DNA of 64,000 bases. Source: Pontibacter cellulosilyticus (lineage in GTDB: Bacteria; Bacteroidota; Bacteroidia; Cytophagales; Hymenobacteraceae). Of this stretch, positions 33,792 to 42,444 are shown in pieces (position 1 is the first letter of the stretch; the number at the start of each line of letters is the position of its first letter). The notes beneath the pieces are model-generated. The model was not told the DNA's origin and searched no databases. It saw only the letters and a list, made by a program, of their open reading frames with translations. The DNA is taken from the NCBI RefSeq assembly GCF_014306105.1, contig NZ_JACRVF010000006.1, positions 124,001-188,000 of the forward strand, given 5' to 3'. The position numbers were made by a program, and so were the translations under genes.

Positions 33792-36605
33792 TTATTTACT
33801 CAAGTATAAATTTCTTTCGGAGTATACTTTTGTAAAGTAATCATCCTGCAGATCGTCGATAAAATAAATGGCCTCGCCTGTAGACTTCATCTCAGGACCA
33901 AGCTCCTTGTTCACTTCCGGGAATTTATTGTAAGAGAACACTGGCACTTTGATGGCATATCCTTCTTTGTGCGGGTTAAACTTAAAGTCCTTCACTTTTG
34001 CCTCGCCCAGCATAATCTTGGTCGCGTAGTTGATGTACGGCTCACGGTATGCTTTGGCAATGAACGGGAACGTGCGCGACGCTCTAGGGTTAGCCTCAAT
34101 AATATAAACCACCTCATTTTTAATGGCAAACTGGATATTGATCACACCCACCGTATTCAGGGCTACTGCAATCTTCTTTGTATGCTCTTCTATCTGGCGC
34201 ATCACGTTTTCGCTCAGGTCGAATGGAGGAAGTACAGCGTAAGAGTCTCCGGAGTGGATACCAGCCGGCTCAATGTGCTCCATAATACCGCAGATATAAA
34301 CATCCTCCCCATCGCAGATGGCATCGGCCTCCGCTTCAATGGCGTTGTCCAGGAAGTGGTCTAGCAGTACTTTGTTGCCCGGGTGATCCTTTAGCAGGTC
34401 GATTACGTGAGCTTCCAGTTCTTTATCGTTGATCACGATCTTCATGTTCTGGCCACCTAATACGTAGCTTGGGCGCACCAGCAACGGAAACTTCAGCTCT
34501 TTGCTTAGTTCCAGCGCCTCTTCAGCGGTTTCGATCACAGCAAACGGCGGATAAGGAATACCTAAGTCGCGTAGCAGCGAAGAGAACGAACCACGATCTT
34601 CGGCAAGGTCGAGGGCTTGATAGCTTGTTCCCATTACTTTGATGCCGTAGCGATCCAGCTTCTCAGCAAGCTTCAGGGCAGTTTGTCCGCCTAGCTGCAC
34701 AATTACACCCTCCGGCTTCTCGTGAAGTATAATTTCGTAGATATGCTCCCAGAACACCGGCTCAAAGTATAGCTTGTCCGAGATATCGAAGTCTGTACTT
34801 ACCGTTTCAGGGTTACAGTTGATCATGATAGTCTCGTAACCGCACTCTTTGGCTGCCAATACGCCGTGCACACAGCTGTAGTCGAACTCAATACCCTGCC
34901 CGATACGGTTAGGACCAGAGCCCAGCACTACAACTTTTTTCTTATCCGTAACGATACTTTCGTCTTCGCCCTCAAAGGTGCTGTAAAAGTATGGTGTTTT
35001 GGCTTCGAACTCAGCAGCGCAGGTATCTACCATTTTATATACGCGACGGATACCAAGCTCCTGACGCACGTTAAATACCTCGCTCTCTTTGCAACGAAGC
35101 AGGTGCGCAATCTGGCGGTCGGCGTAGCCTTTTACCTTTGCCTCGCGCAGCAGTTCTGCCGGCAAAGTAGCCAGATTATACTTCTCTATTTCTTTCTCCA
35201 TCATATCCAGCTCTTCTATTTGAGCCAGGAACCATGGATCTATTTTGGTAAGATTATGAATAGTGTTGGTAGGTATACCGATGCGCATGGCATCTTTTAT
35301 ACTGAACAGTCTGTTCCAGCTAGGATTCTTGAGGCTATCGATTAAGTAATTGTAGTCTGTTTTTTCCTTGCCGTCGGCACCGATACCATTGCGTTTTATC
35401 TCTAAGCTCTGGCAGGCTTTCTGAAGCGCCTCCTGGAAGGTACGACCAATGCCCATTACCTCTCCCACCGACTTCATCTGCAGGCCAAGCGTACGGTTCA
35501 CACCCGGGAATTTATCGAAGTTCCAGCGCGGGATCTTTACGATAACATAGTCCAGGGCAGGCTCAAAATAGGCAGACGTTGTTTTAGTGATGGCGTTCTT
35601 TAGTTCGTCCAGGTTATAGCCTATGGCCAGTTTAGCTGCGATTTTGGCGATTGGATAACCAGTTGCTTTAGAGGCTAACGCCGATGAACGGGATACACGC
35701 GGGTTAATCTCAATGGCGATGATAGTGTCATCCTCAGGGCTAACAGAAAACTGCACGTTACAGCCGCCGGCAAATTGCCCAATACCATTCATCATTTTGA
35801 TGGCCAGGTCGCGCATTTGCTGATACACCGTGTCTGGCAATGTCATGGCTGGAGCTACTGTGATGGAGTCGCCGGTGTGCACACCCATCGGGTCAAAGTT
35901 CTCGATGGAACAGATGATGATCACGTTGCCGATATTGTCGCGCAGCAACTCCAGCTCGTACTCTTTCCAGCCAAGTATACTTTGCTCGATAAGCACTTCG
36001 TGCACCGGGCTTGCGTGCAGACCTCGGGTAAGAGCAGCATCAAACTCTTCGGGAGTATTTACAAAGCCACCGCCGTAGCCACCGAGTGTAAACGAAGGGC
36101 GAATTACGAGCGGGAAACCAATTTCCTGCGCAATTTCCTTGCCTTCCAGAAATGAAGTGGCTGTCTCGCCTTTACAAACATTTACGCCAAGCTCCAGCAT
36201 TTTCAGGCGGAACTCTTCACGGTCTTCCGTAGTCTCGATTGCCTTTATGTCCACACCTATGATGCGAACGCCGTACTTCTTCCAAATACCTGCTTTATCG
36301 CAGTCAATGGCCAGGTTCAGGGCTGTCTGCCCACCCATGGTTGGCAGTACGGCATCAATTTTATGCTTCTCTAAGATCTCTATAATATACTTCTTCTCCA
36401 GCGGCTTCAGGTACACATGGTCTGCCGTTACCGGGTCGGTCATGATAGTAGCCGGGTTGGAGTTGATAAGTATAACCTCTATCCCCTCTTCGCGAAGCGA
36501 ACGGGCAGCTTGGGAGCCAGAGTAATCGAATTCACAGGCTTGACCGATGACGATCGGACCGGAGCCTATGATCAGAACAGATTTAATGGAGGTGTCTTTA
36601 GGCAT
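33792..36605 (-). CDS. carB: Carbamoyl-phosphate synthase large subunit
   Basis: ATP-dependent synthesis of carbamoyl phosphate for arginine and pyrimidines. The two ATP-grasp halves are clear: one begins IGSGPIVIGQACEFDYSGSQ (about 13-32), the other LGSGPNRIGQGIEFDYS (about 560-576). Motifs VRPSFTLGGYGGG and VRPSYVLGGQN are the matching nucleotide loops. The product has 937 residues against about 1070 in E. coli; it ends near the end of the second synthetase half and lacks the C-terminal MGS-like allosteric domain. The stop is clean and no frameshift is apparent, so this short form looks genuine. carA is not nearby. Confidence 0.96.
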   Translation of the reverse strand: MPKDTSIKSVLIIGSGPIVIGQACEFDYSGSQAARSLREEGIEVILINSNPATIMTDPVTADHVYLKPLEKKYIIEILEKHKIDAVLPTMGGQTALNLAIDCDKAGIWKKYGVRIIGVDIKAIETTEDREEFRLKMLELGVNVCKGETATSFLEGKEIAQEIGFPLVIRPSFTLGGYGGGFVNTPEEFDAALTRGLHASPVHEVLIEQSILGWKEYELELLRDNIGNVIIICSIENFDPMGVHTGDSITVAPAMTLPDTVYQQMRDLAIKMMNGIGQFAGGCNVQFSVSPEDDTIIAIEINPRVSRSSALASKATGYPIAKIAAKLAIGYNLDELKNAITKTTSAYFEPALDYVIVKIPRWNFDKFPGVNRTLGLQMKSVGEVMGIGRTFQEALQKACQSLEIKRNGIGADGKEKTDYNYLIDSLKNPSWNRLFSIKDAMRIGIPTNTIHNLTKIDPWFLAQIEELDMMEKEIEKYNLATLPAELLREAKVKGYADRQIAHLLRCKESEVFNVRQELGIRRVYKMVDTCAAEFEAKTPYFYSTFEGEDESIVTDKKKVVVLGSGPNRIGQGIEFDYSCVHGVLAAKECGYETIMINCNPETVSTDFDISDKLYFEPVFWEHIYEIILHEKPEGVIVQLGGQTALKLAEKLDRYGIKVMGTSYQALDLAEDRGSFSSLLRDLGIPYPPFAVIETAEEALELSKELKFPLLVRPSYVLGGQNMKIVINDKELEAHVIDLLKDHPGNKVLLDHFLDNAIEAEADAICDGEDVYICGIMEHIEPAGIHSGDSYAVLPPFDLSENVMRQIEEHTKKIAVALNTVGVINIQFAIKNEVVYIIEANPRASRTFPFIAKAYREPYINYATKIMLGEAKVKDFKFNPHKEGYAIKVPVFSYNKFPEVNKELGPEMKSTGEAIYFIDDLQDDYFTKVYSERNLYLSK

Positions 36606-36627
36606 GGTGTGGTATGTATAAATTGCC

Positions 36628-36659
36628 CAAAGTTAAGGCAAAATGTTGGGGGGTACAAA
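36628..36659 (-). promoter_or_regulatory. Promoter of carB
   Basis: On the minus strand: TTTG at 36659-36656, 20 bases, then TAACTTTG at 36635-36628. This fits the Bacteroidota consensus fully. The start of transcription would be about 15-20 bases before the carB ATG. Confidence 0.75.
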
Positions 36660-36885
36660 AGAAAAATGCGCTTATTCTGATTTCCCCCCTTTTCAGCACT
36701 ACCCCACCAGTCAATTTCCTGCTGCTTTTTTTGTTGTGAGGGCTGTCAAAAAGGACTCTAGCCCCATTGTGCAATGAAACAGAATACAATCGGCTTTGCT
36801 TCTCTTATTTATACTTGGCTGCTGCGGCACAAACAAATAGGCAATAATGCGTAAAGTATAAGTATAAACCTTACAACGTATAAAA

Positions 36886-37122
36886 ATGGAAAACCCTAAA
36901 GAAGACGATATCATCACGAATGCTGATGAAGGCAAACGTTTACCAGACGAAAATCCGGAGCCACTCAAAGGTGTAAAGAAAGACGAAGTGGAAACCAAGC
37001 CGGTAGATATCATGGACAATGAACATGAAGGCAAGGAAGAGGGTGGAAATGTAGCTGCCAAAAATGAAGAGGATACCCGAAAATTAGACGGAAGCAACGC
37101 CAATAACCTTCGCACTAAGTAA
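36886..37122 (+). CDS. Small hydrophilic acidic protein
   Basis: Hypothetical 78-residue protein without hydrophobic segments, made largely of Glu, Asp, Lys and Asn (for example DNEHEGKEEGGN). It is probably disordered and shows no known domain. The ATG start, good length for the spacer and a strong terminator right after the stop support it as a real gene. Similar small charged proteins are common in this family. Confidence 0.65.
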   Translation: MENPKEDDIITNADEGKRLPDENPEPLKGVKKDEVETKPVDIMDNEHEGKEEGGNVAAKNEEDTRKLDGSNANNLRTK

Positions 37123-37139
37123 GAAAATTTAAGTATACA

Positions 37140-37188
37140 CAAGCCACTCCTAATCCTTAAAAAGGGATTAGAGTGGCTTGTTTTTTTG
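37140..37188 (+). terminator. Terminator after the small acidic protein gene
   Basis: A 16-bp stem with one bulged base (arms near 37140-37156 and 37164-37179), followed by a run of T on the plus strand to 37187. Confidence 0.85.
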
Positions 37189-37359
37189 GCCAATAAATCG
37201 CGCTATTCCTTGTTTCGCAGATGCCTTTAAGCACCCCAAATAAGCCTCTGCCAAGCACGTCTTTTGTTATATGACATTTTATAGTTAAATCTTTGATTTT
37301 TAGAGATAAATGATTAACATTACTATATATGTAGATCCACCCTAAACCCCTTGCTCAAA

Positions 37360-37761
37360 ATGGTATGTTTCGACTCAGAATATCTGCACGTAGAGCTTTA
37401 TGAGGGACCAAACGTTTTGGTGTCGCAATGGTACGGCAGATGCACTAGCCAACAGTACCGGGAAGCTCTTGTGAAGTTCAACTCATATGTAAGGCTTTAT
37501 AACGTGCCTTACGCCATTGCCGACAGGCGCCTGCTTCCTGCGCTATCTCCCGAAGACGCTGAATGGACCCTGAACGATTTCCTAGAGCTCTTCTCTAAGC
37601 TACCTTTAAAGCGATTCGCCATACTCAATTCCTTCGATGAGGATGCCGTAGTCGACTTCACACGCTTATCAAGCAATAAACGCTTTCCTGTGCCTTTTGA
37701 AATACAGGAATTCGAAGACCTTACCTCTGCTTACGACTGGCTGGTTTCTGTAGAGGCTTAG
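37360..37761 (+). CDS. Hypothetical protein, possibly STAS/SpoIIAA-like
   Basis: A soluble protein of about 133 residues. The pattern of strands and helices (LHVELYEGPNVLVSQWYGRC, a helix, then YAIADRRLLPALSPEDAEW and KRFAILNSFDED) recalls SpoIIAA/STAS-like proteins found in several copies in Cytophagales, but the match is weak. ATG 37360 is preferred over TTG 37351. Function unknown. Confidence 0.65.
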   Translation: MVCFDSEYLHVELYEGPNVLVSQWYGRCTSQQYREALVKFNSYVRLYNVPYAIADRRLLPALSPEDAEWTLNDFLELFSKLPLKRFAILNSFDEDAVVDFTRLSSNKRFPVPFEIQEFEDLTSAYDWLVSVEA

Positions 37762-37958
37762 CTAGACGCTAGCACAATACTGCTGCCGCTTTTACCTGCT
37801 TTTGCACTACCAGCGTTACCTGCTGGCCAATCTCCGCTCCAACACCTTATCTCACCTAATCTTCTTAACTTGACTACCTGTAGTTAAGCCGGTATTGTTT
37901 TTTGCAAAGATTTCTGTTAAAAGAGTATATTAGGCTGCTGTTTATATCACTTTGGCAC

Positions 37959-38279
37959 ATGAAAATACTCTTTGCCCTGTTATCCTACCTGCTATTGCCT
38001 TGGCACATGCTCTTAGCAGCTGACACGCTACAGCTACGGCAGCATGTACAGGTAACCGACAGGGCAAAAGCCAGAAACCACCACAACCTGCACGAGCTAA
38101 ACCAAACGGCTGATTACATCAAAGCTGATTTCTCGGAACTGCAGGGGCAGGCAACGGAGCAGGTATACCGTGTAAACGGAAACTACTACTGCAATATCAT
38201 TCTTTCTACGGGGCCAGCAGATGCACCACGCTTGGTAGTAGGCGCCGTGTACAAAGCTATACTTACCCTGCGATCTTAA
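37959..38279 (+). pseudogene. Broken M28 family peptidase gene (5' part only)
   Basis: A signal peptide (ILFALLSYLLLPWHMLLA) is followed by LNQTADYIKADFSELQGQ and GPADAPRLVVGAVYKA. From family knowledge, M28 peptidases of this group run on from the VVGA motif as HYD..., the first zinc site, and then the catalytic domain. Here the match ends just after VVGA; the frame changes to unrelated residues and stops 8 codons later. The 106-residue product has no metal-binding residues and cannot be a peptidase. It looks like a deletion that joined the 5' end to the spacer before the next gene. It could instead be a small secreted protein that kept only the prodomain. Confidence 0.6.
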
Positions 38280-38284
38280 ACCCT

Positions 38285-39646
38285 ATGCTTTATACTTTAC
38301 TCAAGCTTATTTACCAGGCTGGCCTGTGGGTGTTCTTTAAGAAGTTTGAGGTGCGCAACCGTCACCTGATCCCAGGCAAAGGGCCGTTGCTGGTGGTGTC
38401 TAACCACCCCAACACCTTTATGGACCCAATCGTAACAGCCTCGCTGCTGGAGCAGCCGGTGTACTTTATCGCCAAGAGCACGGTGTTTGGAGGCAAGTTT
38501 CAGAATTGGATGCTGCGCCAGATGCACCTGATCCCGATAAACCGACGCGAAGACAACCCGGAGCAGCCCATTAGTAACGAAGAGGCCTTCGCAGCCAGTT
38601 ACCAGGCACTTAAGAAAGGAAAAACCATACTTATTTTCCCGGAGGGCAACAGCTTTAACCAGCGCCGCCTCCGCAAAATAAAAACCGGTACTGCGCGCAT
38701 TGCCCTTGGCGTGGAGGCAGAGAACCAAAACATGCTCGGATTAAGAATTTTGCCTGTCGGCTTAAACTACTCTGCCCCTACCCGCTTCCGAAGCAATGTA
38801 TTTGTAAACTTTGGTGAGCCAATCAAAGTAGCCGACTATGCCCGCGACTTTGAAAGAGATCCGCAGGAGGCAGTGCTTGCCCTTACAGATGTAGTTAGAA
38901 ACCGTATGGAGAAGCTCATCATTCATACACCTACAGACGAGGAAGATGAGCTGGCACAACAGGTAGAGGTGCTGTACAAAAAACAGATTGCTGCAACAGC
39001 TCCGGCCTCTGCTCCGCCCCACGAGCACGATTTTATACTTAGCCGCGCCATCGTAAAAAGTATAAACCATTTTAGCCAGACGGCACCTGCACGTGTCGCC
39101 GCACTTAAGCAACGCATCAGTAACTATATGCTGCAACTAAAGCGCCTGGAGTTACATGATGCAGTGCTGGGCAAAAGACACCACGACATTATCCGCCGAA
39201 GTATAATTGGCTTATTGCTGATGGTGCTGGGAATACCGGTATACTTGTACGGACTAGTGCACAACTACATCCCTTACATTATTCCATCCAAGGTGGCACG
39301 TGCGGTTACCAAAGAGGAAGAATGGTATGCTCCTATCATGCTTACCACCGGTATTTTTAGCTTCCCGTTGTTTTATGCGTTGGAAGTATGGCTGGTGGAG
39401 TATTTGTTTGATATTGGCCTGCCTTGGCTGTTTTTGTACGCGCTAAGTCTGCCGCTGAGTGGTTTCTTTACCCTTGGTTACTGGAACAGTGCACTGCGCA
39501 CACAAGAGCACTGGCTGCTGTTGCGCCTGTTCTTTAAGCGCCAACACGTAGTAGATAACCTGCGTGCACAACGTACGGCAATTATTGCCGAGCTGGAGCA
39601 GGCAAGGCATGATTACCTGCAGCAACGCGAAGAACCCGCAGCTTAG
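38285..39646 (+). CDS. Lysophospholipid acyltransferase family protein (PlsC domain)
   Basis: Membrane enzyme that transfers an acyl chain, probably to lysophosphatidic acid. The HxxxxD motif is His41-Asp47 (NHPNTFMDP), with FPEGNSFNQRR near 115-125 and an internal KSTVFGGKFQNWMLRQM segment. After the acyltransferase domain (about 1-220) come a helical part and three or four membrane segments (about 300-420). This long form (453 residues) is usual in Bacteroidota. It starts 5 bases after the broken M28 gene. Confidence 0.9.
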   Translation: MLYTLLKLIYQAGLWVFFKKFEVRNRHLIPGKGPLLVVSNHPNTFMDPIVTASLLEQPVYFIAKSTVFGGKFQNWMLRQMHLIPINRREDNPEQPISNEEAFAASYQALKKGKTILIFPEGNSFNQRRLRKIKTGTARIALGVEAENQNMLGLRILPVGLNYSAPTRFRSNVFVNFGEPIKVADYARDFERDPQEAVLALTDVVRNRMEKLIIHTPTDEEDELAQQVEVLYKKQIAATAPASAPPHEHDFILSRAIVKSINHFSQTAPARVAALKQRISNYMLQLKRLELHDAVLGKRHHDIIRRSIIGLLLMVLGIPVYLYGLVHNYIPYIIPSKVARAVTKEEEWYAPIMLTTGIFSFPLFYALEVWLVEYLFDIGLPWLFLYALSLPLSGFFTLGYWNSALRTQEHWLLLRLFFKRQHVVDNLRAQRTAIIAELEQARHDYLQQREEPAA

Positions 39647-39700
39647 CCTATCAATTTAAGCCTGTACTCCGTAAAAGCTAAAATACCAAAACACGAAAAA

Positions 39701-39931
39701 ATGAAAAAAACATATGCCTTTATACTTGCCGGCACACTTATGGCTGCTACTGCACTCACAGGTTGCGGCACCGAGAACACAACCGGCGTAGACACGGTTA
39801 CAACAGAAAATGAAGTGGATGGCCGCCTGAACAACGAAATGGAAGGCGACACGACAAACGAAAATATCAGTCCTCTGGACACCTCAGAAACACAAAACAC
39901 AACGGTGCCAACTAATAGCAACTCAAATTAA
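39701..39931 (+). CDS. Small lipoprotein
   Basis: 76 residues with a lipoprotein signal peptide (ATALTGC, Cys22) and then a Thr-, Asn- and Glu-rich disordered tail (TTENEVDGRLNNEMEG). No known domain. It lies 54 bases after the acyltransferase gene and ends at a strong two-way terminator. Confidence 0.75.
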   Translation: MKKTYAFILAGTLMAATALTGCGTENTTGVDTVTTENEVDGRLNNEMEGDTTNENISPLDTSETQNTTVPTNSNSN

Positions 39932-39941
39932 TTTAAAGCAG

Positions 39942-39984
39942 AAAGACATGGGGCCGGTATGTTATACACCGGCCCCATGTCTTT
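39942..39984. terminator. Bidirectional terminator
   Basis: 17-bp perfect stem (39942-39958 with 39968-39984) and a 9-base loop between converging genes. The loop contains TTATAC. Confidence 0.9.
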
Positions 39985-39986
39985 TT

Positions 39987-40436
39987 TTAGTCTTTATCTT
40001 TGTCGCTGAGGGCATAGCCTAGTGCGGCTGCTACCAAGCCTCCTAGTAAGTAATAGCCTACCGTCATGACTTGTGTTTTAGTTGTTTTGTTACTAGGCTC
40101 CTCGCCCAGGCCTAAAGGGCCTGGCAACAGTACGGCTCCAACACCCGCAGCGGCACCCAAGGCAGCACCACGCCACCAAGCGCTCTTGCCTGTGCCAGCC
40201 AAGCTATAGTATAACGAGTTCGATAAGACGTCGCCGGCAAGTGCCCAGGTATGCAGTTCATCTTTGTCCTGCGGCGGCTCCGCATCAGCTTTTGTCATTA
40301 GTTTTTCGATGGAGCGCATTCCCAGCACATCCATGCGTGGCGCATTGGGCACGAATCTTCGCAGCGACTCGTGTACCATCGTCAGCACCACGGCTCCTGC
40401 CAGGCCGCTTGCCATGGCTTTTAATGCATCGTTCAT
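39987..40436 (-). CDS. Hypothetical membrane protein
   Basis: 149 residues. An N-terminal amphipathic/hydrophobic helix (GLAGAVVLTMVHESLRRF), a charged middle and two more hydrophobic, Gly/Ala-rich segments (ALGAAAGVGAVLLPGPLGL and VGYYLLGGLVAAALGYAL). No family is recognised. It resembles small glycine-rich membrane proteins seen in stress-related gene groups, but nothing here proves this. Confidence 0.7.
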   Translation of the reverse strand: MNDALKAMASGLAGAVVLTMVHESLRRFVPNAPRMDVLGMRSIEKLMTKADAEPPQDKDELHTWALAGDVLSNSLYYSLAGTGKSAWWRGAALGAAAGVGAVLLPGPLGLGEEPSNKTTKTQVMTVGYYLLGGLVAAALGYALSDKDKD

Positions 40437-40512
40437 AGTTTATATTTTGTATTTTGTTCTGCTTATATTTTTTAACTGATGCCACTGTTAAAGGTTATAA
40501 TTTACCCAGAGG

Positions 40513-41598
40513 CTAGTCAACTACCTTTATCACAAGCGCCTCAACACTATCCTCTCCAATTTTTCTTTCATCGGTAGGGCTGTCAAACACAACCAGCACG
40601 TGCTTTTCGTCAAACACGGCCAGTCCTTCGGCTTTGTCTTTGCCGGAGTTGGCCCCGGTGCCGTGCGGAACTTCGTACAGGCGTTCCAGTTCGTTGTGGT
40701 GCACCATATGCTCCGATCTGCCCACCAATGCTCCGGGCCAACGGTAGATGGCAATCACACCATCCAGATCCATGGTAGGGCCGGCTAATATGTACAGGTC
40801 GTCTCCGAAAACGCGCAGTTCCCGAATGCCTTTACCGCGCAGGTTTAGAAAGTGCTTTTTGTAGTAGTGCTCGCTAGTTAGTTTCTTTAAATGAAGGGTG
40901 CCTTCCTCATCTTCCTCCACCTCAACTTCAAGTATAACAGCCCAACCTCTTAGCACAGGCCCACGCAGGCCAAGATAAATTTTGCTGCCGTGGGTAGCAA
41001 GGCCTTCTATATCGAAGCCGTTGTCTTTGCCCGGTATACTTATAAAAGGCCCCAGGTGCTCATCCTGCTCCAGCACCTCCGTTAACAGACTACTGGTGGT
41101 GTCTCCGCGCAACTGAGCTGCCCTTAATGTATGGCCAGGCTTCTTAGGGTCTTCTGCCTCTTTGTGCAGTTCATAATGGCCGTTTTGCTCATTTTTGATG
41201 ATAGGGATACGAGCCAGCACATAGCGGTTCGGGTCACTGGCTACTTCTGCCAACCGCTGCATCTGCTTTTTTATACTTTGGTGGCGCTTCGGCTTTTTGC
41301 GCTTCAGGCTGTGCGAACCTATTATCCAGAGGTAGCTGTTAGCCATACCTATACCTTCTATGTCTATCTCGCTTTTGTCTTTGGCAGGCAGCTCCAGGTA
41401 CTTAGCCAGCTCGAAAGAAGTATGATCCGCAAACGAACCGTCTTCCTGGAGGGACAGGCGCTCCAAGGTAGTTCGTTCGTCGCAGCTAAGCCACAGGTTG
41501 TTTTCGGTGCGCAGGGCAGCGGATAGGCCATCGCGTACGTGCTTGTCGTTTGCAATGCTTAACTCGTTCTTAAAGCGAAGTATAATTTTGTCTGACAT
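40513..41598 (-). CDS. DUF3616 domain protein
   Basis: 361-residue soluble protein with the DUF3616 pattern: LSCDERTTLERLSL near the start, IDIEGIGMANSYLWIIGSHS, FDIEGLATHGSKIYLGLRGP, GIRELRVFGDDLYILAGPT and AEGLAVFDEKHVLVVFDSP. The repeated D-x-E-G-x-x blades suggest a beta-propeller. No reaction is known. No signal peptide is present, so it is probably cytoplasmic. Confidence 0.88.
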   Translation of the reverse strand: MSDKIILRFKNELSIANDKHVRDGLSAALRTENNLWLSCDERTTLERLSLQEDGSFADHTSFELAKYLELPAKDKSEIDIEGIGMANSYLWIIGSHSLKRKKPKRHQSIKKQMQRLAEVASDPNRYVLARIPIIKNEQNGHYELHKEAEDPKKPGHTLRAAQLRGDTTSSLLTEVLEQDEHLGPFISIPGKDNGFDIEGLATHGSKIYLGLRGPVLRGWAVILEVEVEEDEEGTLHLKKLTSEHYYKKHFLNLRGKGIRELRVFGDDLYILAGPTMDLDGVIAIYRWPGALVGRSEHMVHHNELERLYEVPHGTGANSGKDKAEGLAVFDEKHVLVVFDSPTDERKIGEDSVEALVIKVVD

Positions 41599-41683
41599 AG
41601 TTACGGTTGGGGTTAAAAGTATAGTTTACGCTGAAGCAAGGTATAGGTATGCAGCAGATTGTGGCGGTAAAACTAAAGGCAAA

Positions 41684-41715
41684 AAAGGCGCCGGACAAAA
41701 CTGCCCGGCGCCTTT
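41684..41715. terminator. GC-rich terminator hairpin
   Basis: 11-bp perfect stem (41684-41694 with 41705-41715) with A- and T-rich ends. It lies just after the stop of the serine/asparagine-rich gene on the minus strand, which it probably terminates. Confidence 0.8.
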
Positions 41716-41737
41716 CTTATGCTCTTAGATCAGGCTA

Positions 41738-42211
41738 TTATCTAGGACTGATGTTCGGAGACTTGCCTTTGTTGTTGTTCTTCTTGTTGGTTATAGAGCT
41801 AACCTTGTTTTTTACATTGGCTTTGCCCTTTGGACCCATTGCCAACCAACCTGCACCCAGTGCCAGCAGAGAACCACCTATCACTTTTTGAGTAGTGCTC
41901 AGGCTATTTACTTTTTGCATAGCTGTGTTTCCAAACTGCTGCAATTTATCCTGAACGTTCTTCATACCGCCCTGTCCGGTTGTGCCTTGCTGGTTGCTGC
42001 GGCCCTGCATAGAGCTTGAGCTCGACCCTGATGTGCTGCGGCCTGACTGCTGATTTTGCTGCGAAGAACCTGATGGTGATGAACTGCTAGAACTTGTCAT
42101 GTTGCTTCTGTTTTGTGAAGCGTTAGATGACTGGTTGCTATTTGAAGATCCCTGCATGCTGCTAGGATTTGATGTATTTCTATTGCTAGGATTATTCTGT
42201 TTGTTTTCCAT
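41738..42211 (-). CDS. Ser/Asn/Gln-rich low-complexity protein
   Basis: 157 residues. The first about 80 are almost only Ser, Asn, Gln, Gly and Thr, with runs such as SSSSSSPSGSSQQNQQSG. Then comes a short hydrophobic stretch (KVIGGSLLALGAGWLAMG) and a very basic tail (KNKVSSITNKKNNNKGK). The codons are used normally and a terminator follows, so it seems a real gene. It may be a membrane-linked or nucleic-acid-binding stress protein; no family is recognised. Confidence 0.7.
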   Translation of the reverse strand: MENKQNNPSNRNTSNPSSMQGSSNSNQSSNASQNRSNMTSSSSSSPSGSSQQNQQSGRSTSGSSSSSMQGRSNQQGTTGQGGMKNVQDKLQQFGNTAMQKVNSLSTTQKVIGGSLLALGAGWLAMGPKGKANVKNKVSSITNKKNNNKGKSPNISPR

Positions 42212-42444
42212 GGTCTTATTTAATTTACGTTAACTTCTATTCAATTTTTTGACCCTGGAGCAGCTAGCCGCTTCCAAAGGCCCTAGACTTATTTTATCGC
42301 TAAAAACTAACCCAAGGTTACACTTTTTATACATTTACACAAACACAACCAACTAAAACAAATTATATTTATATATAGCTCAAATATCAAAACTACGCGT
42401 TTTACAGGTTAACCAACACTAGTTAAGTACAATTTGAATTCCTT

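Noticed and set aside
36711-37193. 160-codon minus-strand frame over the small acidic protein gene
   Set aside because: Ser-rich shadow of the hydrophilic plus-strand gene; the plus frame has a good ATG and a terminator right after it.
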